Part shown: piece by piece, positions 7,101 to 12,148 of the stretch
Numbering within the stretch: the first letter of the stretch is position 1
Layout of the letters: each line of letters starts with the position of its first letter
NCBI GenBank assembly: GCA_900552675.1
Contig: USAI01000076.1
Coordinates: forward strand, 1-12,148
DNA: 12,148 bases
From: an uncultured Prevotella sp.
GTDB lineage: Bacteria > Bacteroidota > Bacteroidia > Bacteroidales > Bacteroidaceae
Reading direction: 5' to 3'
Notes under the pieces: model-generated
Seen by the model: only the letters and a program-made list of their open reading frames with translations
Databases searched by the model: none
Told to the model about the DNA's origin: nothing
Translations under genes and position numbers: made by a program

Positions 7101-7116
7101 AACAAATATATTTGTT
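7101..7116. promoter_or_regulatory. Perfect 16-bp palindrome abutting the CobW-type start codon
   Basis: AACAAATATATTTGTT is self-complementary and ends one base before the start codon at 7100. It covers the ribosome-binding zone. It could be an operator for a metal-responsive repressor such as Zur or Fur, but AT-rich palindromes also arise by chance. Confidence 0.35.
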
Positions 7117-7143
7117 TATCTTATTGATAGTGTGAAGGCAGAC

Positions 7144-8178
7144 TTACCCAAAGAGGTCGGGCTGCCCCACATTGCTTTCATATACATTGCGGCCCAGATG
7201 CTCGTAGGCCATCGGCGTAACCATACGTCCGCGTGGTGTGCGCTTGATAAAGCCCTCCATGATGAGGTAAGGCTCATACACCTCTTCAACAGTGCCCGCA
7301 TCTTCGCCTATGGCCGTGGCAATGGTGCTCACGCCCACGGGACCTCCACGAAACTTGTCGATGATGGTAAGCAATATTTTGTTGTCAATCTCGTCGAGGC
7401 CATACTGGTCAATATTCAGTGCCGAGAGCGACACCGAGGCTATCTTATGGTCGATGCGTCCGCTGCCACGCACCTGTGCAAAGTCGCGCACACGGCGCAG
7501 CAAGGCGTTGGCAATACGAGGCGTGCCACGGCTGCGGCGCGCTATCTCGATGGCGGCATCGTCGTCGATGGGCACCTTCAGGATGGCGGCCGAACGTCGT
7601 ATGATGCGCATCAGCGTGTCGGGGTCGTAATATTCGAGGTGCAGGTTGATGCCAAAGCGTGCGCGCAATGGGGCGGTGAGCAGACCGCTGCGTGTGGTGG
7701 CACCCACCAGCGTGAAGGGGTTGAGGTCGATTTGTATTGAGCGGGCCGACGGGCCTTTGTCAATCATAATATCGATACGATAATCTTCCATGGCCGAGTA
7801 GAGATACTCTTCTACTACGGGCGAAAGGCGGTGTATTTCGTCGATGAACAGCACGTCGCGCGGCTCGAGCGAGGTAAGGATGCCTGCCAAGTCGCCAGGC
7901 TTGTCGAGCACAGGGCCACTGGTGAGCTTAAAGCCCACGCCCAGCTCGTTGGCAATAATGTTGCTCAGCGTGGTTTTACCCAATCCTGGAGGGCCGTGCA
8001 GCAAGGTGTGGTCAAGGGGCTCGCCACGATATTTGGCGGCCTCAACAAACACCTCAAGGTTTTCTACCACCTTTTGCTGTCCGCTAAAGTCGTCGAAGCG
8101 TAGGGGGCGCAACGCGTTTTCAAAGTCGCGCTCACCGCTCATCGTCTGTTCTTGTCTTATATCAAAATTGTCTGCCAT
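7144..8178 (-). CDS. ruvB: Holliday junction branch migration ATPase RuvB
   Basis: This 344-residue AAA+ motor drives branch migration of Holliday junctions with RuvA, ahead of RuvC cleavage. Visible motifs are Walker A GPPGLGKT (62-69), Walker B LFIDEIH (110-116), sensor 1 GATTR (159-163), the arginine-finger region LRARFG, and the RuvB winged-helix C-terminus with DKFRGGPVG and RTPRGR. The length is typical. The start at 8178 gives MADNFDIRQE and is the first ATG of the open frame. The protein ends in QPDLFG, which resembles a beta-clamp binding pentapeptide. It is 64 bp after the WYL gene on the same strand. ruvA and ruvC are not in the window. Confidence 0.97.
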   Translation of the reverse strand: MADNFDIRQEQTMSGERDFENALRPLRFDDFSGQQKVVENLEVFVEAAKYRGEPLDHTLLHGPPGLGKTTLSNIIANELGVGFKLTSGPVLDKPGDLAGILTSLEPRDVLFIDEIHRLSPVVEEYLYSAMEDYRIDIMIDKGPSARSIQIDLNPFTLVGATTRSGLLTAPLRARFGINLHLEYYDPDTLMRIIRRSAAILKVPIDDDAAIEIARRSRGTPRIANALLRRVRDFAQVRGSGRIDHKIASVSLSALNIDQYGLDEIDNKILLTIIDKFRGGPVGVSTIATAIGEDAGTVEEVYEPYLIMEGFIKRTPRGRMVTPMAYEHLGRNVYESNVGQPDLFG

Positions 8179-8205
8179 TATCTTATTGTGTCAAAGAGTG
8201 ACATG

Positions 8206-8213
8206 CAAACTTA
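8206..8213 (-). promoter_or_regulatory. Weak candidate -7 element for ruvB
   Basis: The minus-strand reading TAAGTTTG matches TAnnTTTG, 28 bp upstream of the ruvB start. No -33 element is visible. Read-through from the WYL gene is an alternative. Confidence 0.3.
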
Positions 8214-8242
8214 CTAAAAATAATTGGAATAATGGCTATGGG

Positions 8243-9160
8243 TTATATATTTTTCGTTGTCTGCATGGCGGCCACCTCGCCACGAATATAGCTCACAAAG
8301 GCTTCGTCGCCCAGCACCTCAATGTCGCGATACAGGCCCAGCACAAAACGGCCTATGCCCAGATAGCTGGCCATGTCGGCCTCGAAGTGCCAACAGGGCG
8401 TTGCAGCATCAGCCACTACCGACACGTAGGGCTCGGCAGCAGGATATTCTTCTATCAACAGGTTGCGGGCCAGCTGCCCCATGCGCATCGACACGTGTAG
8501 GCGCTGCTCGCCGCTGAACATGAAGATGTCAGTAAACACCTGTTTGTGCTCTTTCTCGGCTATCCATGGCACATCCATCAGCTGCACATTGCCTATGCGC
8601 GCCAACTTAAAGGTCTTGTTCGTGTGCGACCGTATCTCGTGACAGCGTATGTCGAGGCCACCATTGAGGAAGAGGAAGGGCTCAACAATGCGGTCGCTCA
8701 CCGTGTGGCTGTGCGGCGACGAGTAGGCCTGCAGCGTACACATACAACGTCGGCCCATAGCCTCTTTCAGCACCGCCGCGTTGTGGTTTATCTGCGTCAG
8801 CACCTCGGGCTGGCGCACATCGGCCACATTATATTGTCGCACCAGCTTCTGGCGTATGCTCTGGGCATAGTGGTCGTGCACGTCGGCCTCTTGCAACTGG
8901 CGCAACATATACACGGCCTCGTCTCGACTGATGGCCATATTTTCGTGCAACTTGCGGAAGAATGAGGCCGAGCGGTCAAGACGATAGGTGATGCCTTGCT
9001 TCAACAGTTTGAAGCCGCTGAAACGTAGATACTCAAAATAATTATATAGGTTGCGACGAGTGATGCCTAAACGGTCGGCTATCTCCTGCGCGGTATAGTT
9101 TCGGTTTTCGGTAAGCAGCAGTATCAGTTCCAGCTCTTTACCATATTTGCCATTTCGCAT
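8243..9160 (-). CDS. HTH and WYL-domain transcriptional regulator
   Basis: This 305-residue cytoplasmic protein has an N-terminal winged helix-turn-helix (YTAQEIADRLGITRRNLYNYFEYL, about residues 22-45), a linker, a WYL-type ligand-binding domain at about 140-215, and a WCX-like C-terminal segment. The length fits single-gene WYL regulators. The canonical Trp-Tyr-Leu is not kept; the corresponding strand reads GLDIRCHE. WYL proteins often sense nucleic acids or nucleotides and control DNA-damage or defence genes. Here the neighbours are ruvB and rnhB, so a repair link is possible but unproven. A 17-bp inverted repeat 55 bp upstream could be its own operator. Confidence 0.85.
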   Translation of the reverse strand: MRNGKYGKELELILLLTENRNYTAQEIADRLGITRRNLYNYFEYLRFSGFKLLKQGITYRLDRSASFFRKLHENMAISRDEAVYMLRQLQEADVHDHYAQSIRQKLVRQYNVADVRQPEVLTQINHNAAVLKEAMGRRCMCTLQAYSSPHSHTVSDRIVEPFLFLNGGLDIRCHEIRSHTNKTFKLARIGNVQLMDVPWIAEKEHKQVFTDIFMFSGEQRLHVSMRMGQLARNLLIEEYPAAEPYVSVVADAATPCWHFEADMASYLGIGRFVLGLYRDIEVLGDEAFVSYIRGEVAAMQTTKNI

Positions 9161-9178
9161 AAACGACAGAAATCAGAA

Positions 9179-9204
9179 GGCAAAGCCCCATTATGAATTA
9201 TGAA
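9179..9204. repeat. 26-bp dispersed repeat, copy 1
   Basis: The core is AAGCCCCATTATGAATTATG. A second copy at 10080-10105 matches at 25 of 26 positions, in the same orientation. The pair flanks rnhB and its upstream region. The ATTATGAATTATGAA part is low complexity. Confidence 0.6.
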
Positions 9205-9214
9205 CTCAAGTTTC

Positions 9215-9231
9215 GCATGTCTATGACATGC
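9215..9231. promoter_or_regulatory. Inverted repeat upstream of the WYL regulator, candidate operator
   Basis: GCATGTCTATGACATGC has perfect 7-bp arms around a 3-bp centre. It lies 55 bp upstream of the WYL regulator start, where an autoregulatory operator would be expected. No -7 consensus was recognised next to it. Confidence 0.4.
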
Positions 9232-9238
9232 TGTTAGT

Positions 9239-9363
9239 AAACGAGTTGACAAGTAAACAAGGAGATTTGCATTGCTTGTTTAAAGGTTGTGAGGAACGAT
9301 TATCAAGAGAAAACCAATCTCCTTGTCTACTCGTTTCTTGTCAACTCGTCAACTCGTCAACTA
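9239..9363. repeat. Imperfect inverted-repeat element between rnhB and the WYL gene
   Basis: ACGAGTTGACAAG near 9241 and AAGGAGATT near 9259 pair with the region 9316-9349, with a 7-nt bulge in the right arm. The right end also holds three tandem copies of GTCAACTC starting at 9340, 9348 and 9356; the last is imperfect. The element resembles a small palindromic mobile or intergenic repeat. It would form a hairpin in any rnhB-to-WYL transcript. No T-run follows it, so it is not an obvious intrinsic terminator. Confidence 0.55.
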
Positions 9364-9373
9364 ATAATGTGAA

Positions 9374-9979
9374 TTAATCATCAAACGGCAGCATAGGCTC
9401 ACTGCCCAACAGGTTATACGACTTGCGATGATAGGGTGTGATACCATGCAAGCGTATGCCCTCGCGGTGGGCACGGGTGGGATATCCCTTGTTCTTTTGC
9501 CAGTCGTAGTAAGGATATTCAATGGCCAGGCGGTTCATATAATCGTCGCGGAAGGTTTTGGCCAAGATGCTGGCCGCCGCAATGGCCTGATACTTGCCAT
9601 CGCCCTTCACAATAGTGGCATAGGGCACATCGTGGTAAGGCGTAAAGCGGTTGCCATCAACAATGATAGCTTCGGGGCGCACCGTCAGTTGGTCGAGGGC
9701 GCGGTGCATGGCTAAGAAGCTGGCGTTCAAGATGTTTATCTTATCAATCTCTTCAGGCGTAACAATGCCTATGGCCCACGCCACAGCATCGTGCACAATA
9801 GTGTCGCGCAAGGCATAGCGTCGCTTCTCGGTCAGCTGCTTCGAGTCGTTCAGCAAGGGGTTGTCGTAACCCTTAGGCAATATCACGGCGGCGGCATACA
9901 CGCTACCTGCCAAGCAGCCTCGGCCCGCCTCGTCGCATCCCGCCTCTATCTTTCCTTCAAAATAATGTGGCAACAGCAT
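9374..9979 (-). CDS. rnhB: Ribonuclease HII
   Basis: This 201-residue enzyme cuts RNA of RNA-DNA hybrids and starts removal of single ribonucleotides from DNA. The family motif GCDEAGRGCLAGSVYAAAV gives D16 and E17. The third acid is D108 in IIVDGN, and the fourth is D127 in KGDGKYQAIAAASILAKTFRD. All four match the standard D-E-D-D set. DSKQL near residues 45-49 is the other conserved block. The start at 9979 gives a normal-length N-terminus. It has the same orientation as the WYL gene, with a 213-bp repeat-rich gap. No clear promoter was identified upstream. Confidence 0.96.
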   Translation of the reverse strand: MLLPHYFEGKIEAGCDEAGRGCLAGSVYAAAVILPKGYDNPLLNDSKQLTEKRRYALRDTIVHDAVAWAIGIVTPEEIDKINILNASFLAMHRALDQLTVRPEAIIVDGNRFTPYHDVPYATIVKGDGKYQAIAAASILAKTFRDDYMNRLAIEYPYYDWQKNKGYPTRAHREGIRLHGITPYHRKSYNLLGSEPMLPFDD

Positions 9980-10079
9980 AATTGGTTAATCTTTAATGGT
10001 CAATCTATTTAAAACCTATTCATCGTGACACGTAATCTGTACGAAACGTATGATGAATGATGTATCACAAATTCAACAA

Positions 10080-10105
10080 GGCGAAGCCCCATTATGAATT
10101 ATGAA
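10080..10105. repeat. 26-bp dispersed repeat, copy 2
   Basis: This is the partner of 9179-9204, with one mismatch (GGCG versus GGCA at the start). It lies in the gene-free stretch 9980-10316. Apart from this repeat and the dyad at 10200-10258, nothing was recognised in that stretch. Confidence 0.6.
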
Positions 10106-10199
10106 TTACTATCGTTCTCCCCTATAAAACGCGATAACGGCTGTTTTGTTGTGTAACGTATCTATAAAAGAGAAAAGAGATGTAAGCAATAAGAAAAAA

Positions 10200-10258
10200 T
10201 ATACCCTTTCGGGTGCAATGTAAGATATTTTCATTATATTTGCACCCGAAAGGGTATA
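10200..10258. promoter_or_regulatory. HipB operator-like dyad, promoter-proximal copy
   Basis: The 19-bp arms TATACCCTTTCGGGTGCAA (10200-10218) and its exact complement (10240-10258) are separated by 21 bp. Each arm contains its own small palindrome ACCC-N4-GGGT (10203-10214 and 10244-10255), so there may be two binding sites. Their centres are 41 bp apart, close to four helical turns. The right arm overlaps the promoter -7 box. HipB-type repressors bind comparable inverted repeats over their own promoters. A near-identical copy lies after hipT at 11917-11977. Confidence 0.7.
10235..10242 (+). promoter_or_regulatory. Promoter -7 element of the hipBST operon
   Basis: TATATTTG is an exact TAnnTTTG match inside the dyad, 75 bp upstream of hipB. 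Transcription would start within the right dyad arm, so a protein bound there would block initiation. A strict -33 TTTG is not visible. Confidence 0.55.
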
Positions 10259-10316
10259 ATCACATCAATCCGTAATAACACATTGAACAATAATAATCAT
10301 CACAGAAAAGTAAAGT

Positions 10317-10526
10317 ATGGACACATCATTATCTGACTTTGTTAAGGAGCGCCGCAAACAGCTCAACCTAACCCAGATTGATTTGGCAGAAAAGTCGGGC
10401 GTGGGGCTGCGCTTCGTACGCGAATTGGAACAAGGCAAGCAAACCCTGCGCATGGACAAGATAAACCAAGTGCTGGCGTTGTTTGGCCATGAGGTAGGAG
10501 CTGTTCCCACCACCATGTTGCCATAA
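10317..10526 (+). CDS. hipB: HipB-like XRE-family antitoxin/repressor
   Basis: This 69-residue protein is nearly all one Cro/C1-type helix-turn-helix (VKERRKQLNLTQIDLAEKSG, then GLRFVRELEQGKQ), followed by a short LRMDKINQVLALFGHEV helix typical of HipB. It is first in a three-gene set with hipS and hipT. In described HipBA and HipBST systems this protein dimerises, represses its own operon and helps to neutralise the kinase. The dyad 59 bp upstream of its start is the likely operator. It is shorter than E. coli HipB and ends soon after the core. The gap to hipS is 52 bp. Confidence 0.85.
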   Translation: MDTSLSDFVKERRKQLNLTQIDLAEKSGVGLRFVRELEQGKQTLRMDKINQVLALFGHEVGAVPTTMLP

Positions 10527-10578
10527 AAAGGTTGCTACCATGCAGTAGTATTTCATCAACATAACCCCTATACACAAG

Positions 10579-10908
10579 ATGAAAAGAGCACATATATATA
10601 TGTATGACCGCTATGCGGGCTTACTGACAGAAGACGAAAATGGGTTTACCTTTACATACGACGCCCAATATCTTCAGCACGACGGGGCCGAAGCCATTAG
10701 CCTCACCCTACCCTTACGCGAAGGACCTTATACTGACAAGGTGTTATTTCCGTTCTTCGACGGACTTATTCCTGAAGGATGGCTACTGGACATTGCCGAG
10801 CGCAGCTGGAAAATAAACCAACGCGACCGTATGTCGTTATTGCTGGCGTGCTGCAAAGACTGTATCGGTGCCGTGAGTGTAATACCTGATCATGTCGAAC
10901 AATCCTAA
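10579..10908 (+). CDS. hipS: HipS-like free-standing HipA N-terminal domain
   Basis: This 109-residue protein matches the N-terminal subdomain 1 of HipA kinases (Couple_hipA type): an early strand with YAGLLTED, then ISLTLPLREGPY, and FPFFDGLIPEGWLLDI. The last block corresponds to the HipA segment FFxGLLPEG. In ordinary HipA this domain is fused to the kinase; here it is a separate gene. In the E. coli HipBST system the same short protein, HipS, acts as the antitoxin against HipT. The length and the order hipB-hipS-hipT fit that type. The neutralising role here is inferred from synteny. The stop lies 16 bp before the preferred hipT start. Confidence 0.82.
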   Translation: MKRAHIYMYDRYAGLLTEDENGFTFTYDAQYLQHDGAEAISLTLPLREGPYTDKVLFPFFDGLIPEGWLLDIAERSWKINQRDRMSLLLACCKDCIGAVSVIPDHVEQS

Positions 10909-10909
10909 T

Positions 10910-10916
10910 AAAGGAG
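10910..10916 (+). promoter_or_regulatory. Shine-Dalgarno site deciding the hipT start
   Basis: AAAGGAG is a strong Shine-Dalgarno match, 8 bp before the ATG at 10925. An upstream in-frame ATG at 10892 lies inside hipS and has no such site. The strong site is unusual for this phylum and may ensure toxin translation. Confidence 0.65.
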
Positions 10917-10924
10917 CTATCACT

Positions 10925-11863
10925 ATGGAGAAATGTCTATACTGCTATAAACCCCTAAAACCAGGGCAAACCGATTTTCATCCTGCCTGTGCACGAAAAC
11001 TGTTCGGAAAGAAAGACGCACCTATATTGCCCTACACCCGTGCCGAGATTGCCGACCTGGCAAAACAGGTGATACGGGCACAAACCACACTCACAGGTGT
11101 GCAAGCCAAACTGTCGCTCGACATCAACCCAGGCGGACGAAACGAGCCCGCACGCTTTACGATCGTAGGACTGTGGGGACGATTTATCCTTAAACCTCAA
11201 ACCGAGGTTTACCGATCGCTGCCCGAGCTGGAAGACCTCACCATGCACATGGCCGAAGCTGCAAAGATTGCCGTTGTACCCCACTCGCTCATTCGCTTTG
11301 CTGATGGCGAACTGTGCTACATCACCCGACGCATTGACCGCGAAGCCGATGGCCGAAAAATTGCTATGGAGGATATGTGCCAACTGTCTGAACGTCTGAC
11401 CGAATATAAATATAAAGGTTCATACGAACAGGTTGCCAAGCTGATAAAAAAATATTCGGCCATGCCACAACTTGACCTTGTTAACTTTTGGGAGGTAGTG
11501 GTATTTTCATGGATTACGGGCAATGCCGACATGCACCTTAAAAACTTCTCGTTATACCACACCGCATTGGGGCATTGCCTCACACCCGCCTACGACCTCT
11601 TATCAACAGCCATCGTCATGCCTGAAGATAAAGAAGAACTGGCACTGACATTGAACGGTAAGAAAAGCCGACTGGCACGCCACGACTTTGAGAAGGCCCT
11701 TCTTGGCTCGGGCATCAATGAGAAGGTGGTAGAAAACATTGCAAAAAAGTTTCGTAAGGCACTCATCAAATGGCTCGACCTCATTGACCAATCATTCCTT
11801 CCCGACGACTTCAAAAAACAATATAAGCGATTGGTCATTAAGCGCATGGTGTTGCTTAAATAA
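10925..11863 (+). CDS. hipT: HipT-like HipA-family serine/threonine kinase toxin with N-terminal C-C-H-C motif
   Basis: This 312-residue kinase lacks the HipA N-terminal subdomain, which is supplied separately as hipS. Kinase features are the gly-rich loop TLTGVQAKLSL (55-65), ATP-binding Lys90 in GRFILKPQ, the catalytic motif GNADMHLKN (199-207, with D202 and N207), and metal-binding D224 in TPAYDLLST. All key residues are present, so it should be active. E. coli HipA phosphorylates GltX and HipT phosphorylates TrpS; the target here is unknown. An extra N-terminal segment has C4, C7, H19 and C22 (CLYC, then HPAC), a probable zinc knuckle. The ATG at 10925 is chosen for its AAAGGAG site; the start at 10892 would add 11 residues. 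Confidence 0.87.
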   Translation: MEKCLYCYKPLKPGQTDFHPACARKLFGKKDAPILPYTRAEIADLAKQVIRAQTTLTGVQAKLSLDINPGGRNEPARFTIVGLWGRFILKPQTEVYRSLPELEDLTMHMAEAAKIAVVPHSLIRFADGELCYITRRIDREADGRKIAMEDMCQLSERLTEYKYKGSYEQVAKLIKKYSAMPQLDLVNFWEVVVFSWITGNADMHLKNFSLYHTALGHCLTPAYDLLSTAIVMPEDKEELALTLNGKKSRLARHDFEKALLGSGINEKVVENIAKKFRKALIKWLDLIDQSFLPDDFKKQYKRLVIKRMVLLK

Positions 11864-11911
11864 AACAAACAACAGTGAACAAACAAGCGTTGACCTCTGA
11901 GAGACAATAAA

Positions 11912-11980
11912 ACAATTATACCCTTTCGGGTGCAATATAAGACATTTTCATTATATTTACACCCGAAAGGGTATAATTGT
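11912..11980. promoter_or_regulatory. Second copy of the HipB operator-like dyad, after hipT
   Basis: Positions 11917-11977 match 10200-10260 at 58 of 61 bases. The outer arms extend to about 24 bp (11912-11935 and 11957-11980) with one mismatch. The ACCC-N4-GGGT half-sites and their 41-bp spacing are kept. One of the three changes turns the -7 box TATATTTG into TATATTTA, so this copy probably lacks promoter activity. No gene follows it directly. Confidence 0.7.
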
Positions 11981-12038
11981 CTGAGCCACCCTGGCAAGTG
12001 TAATCTATGCGCTGGTAGGGGATGCCATCAATTTGGAA

Positions 12039-12074
12039 GTTCTCCTCTCGTTTTTCAGAAAACGAGAGGAGAAC
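12039..12074. repeat. Perfect 16-bp stem-loop
   Basis: GTTCTCCTCTCGTTTT (12039-12054), the loop TCAG, then the exact complement (12059-12074). The hairpin is very stable, but no T-run follows on either strand, so it is not a canonical terminator. It lies just upstream of a putative promoter and could be an operator, an RNA structure or a mobile-element end. The rest of 11981-12038 shows nothing recognisable. Confidence 0.7.
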
Positions 12075-12098
12075 AAAAGTTTATCTAAATATATTTTG

Positions 12099-12106
12099 TA
12101 TATTTG
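12099..12106 (+). promoter_or_regulatory. Putative promoter for a gene beyond the window
   Basis: TATATTTG matches the -7 consensus, with TTTA at 12080-12083 as a poorly spaced -33 candidate. No gene starts before 12148, so any target lies to the right of the window. Confidence 0.4.
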
Positions 12107-12148
12107 CAACCTAAATAATCAATAACTGACGTATAACAAACAAGAAGA

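Noticed and set aside
7132..7740. 202-residue plus-strand frame opposite ruvB
   Set aside because: It is antisense to a clear RuvB sequence and shows no family motif.
11864..11980. Second dyad as a simple intrinsic terminator for hipT
   Set aside because: No T-run follows the stem on the plus strand, and near-identity with the promoter dyad points to an operator-like copy instead.
11983..12117. Open stretch after the second dyad that reads like a short protein tail
   Set aside because: It has no start codon, includes the perfect hairpin and the promoter box, and matches nothing recognised.

Overview
The window looks like a chromosomal segment from a Prevotella-type member of the Bacteroidota. 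The evidence is threefold: promoters of the form TAnnTTTG with almost no Shine-Dalgarno sequences, a DUF6377-type membrane regulator and a DUF3109 protein that are typical of this phylum, and housekeeping proteins with Bacteroidales-style variants (for example YbeY with H-H-D metal ligands). No tRNA, rRNA, CRISPR array or transposase was seen.

Layout. Positions 1-139 hold the 5' end of a kup potassium transporter (minus). Positions 140-1046 are a gene-free stretch rich in repeats: two 22-bp tandem arrays joined by a 15-bp inverted repeat, a 179-bp palindromic element, and a promoter with degenerate 22-bp repeats. A LOG-family nucleotide hydrolase (plus) follows and converges on a coaD-ybeY pair (minus). 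A divergent promoter region then leads to ung and a DUF3109 gene (plus). These converge, with a 49-bp overlap, on a DUF6377 regulator locus (minus) that is split into two reading frames by an apparent frameshift. Next come a terminator and a minus-strand series: a CobW-type metallochaperone, ruvB, a WYL-domain regulator and rnhB. The WYL-rnhB interval carries operator-like and MITE-like repeats.

The accessory part is 10200-11980: a three-gene hipB-hipS-hipT module. It encodes a Cro/C1-type DNA-binding protein, a free-standing HipA N-terminal domain, and a HipA-type kinase with an added N-terminal C-C-H-C motif. Two 61-bp dyads that differ at only 3 positions flank it, one over the promoter and one after the last gene. 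The gene order matches the described tripartite HipBST toxin-antitoxin type. The duplicated flanking operator, the Thr-Leu-Thr gly-rich loop and the zinc-knuckle-like N-terminus are the most interesting observations here.

Functionally, ung, ruvB and rnhB are DNA repair and genome maintenance genes, coaD makes coenzyme A, ybeY matures rRNA, and CobW handles metal. These are ordinary core genes. The novelty potential lies in the HipBST-like unit and in the non-coding repeats.
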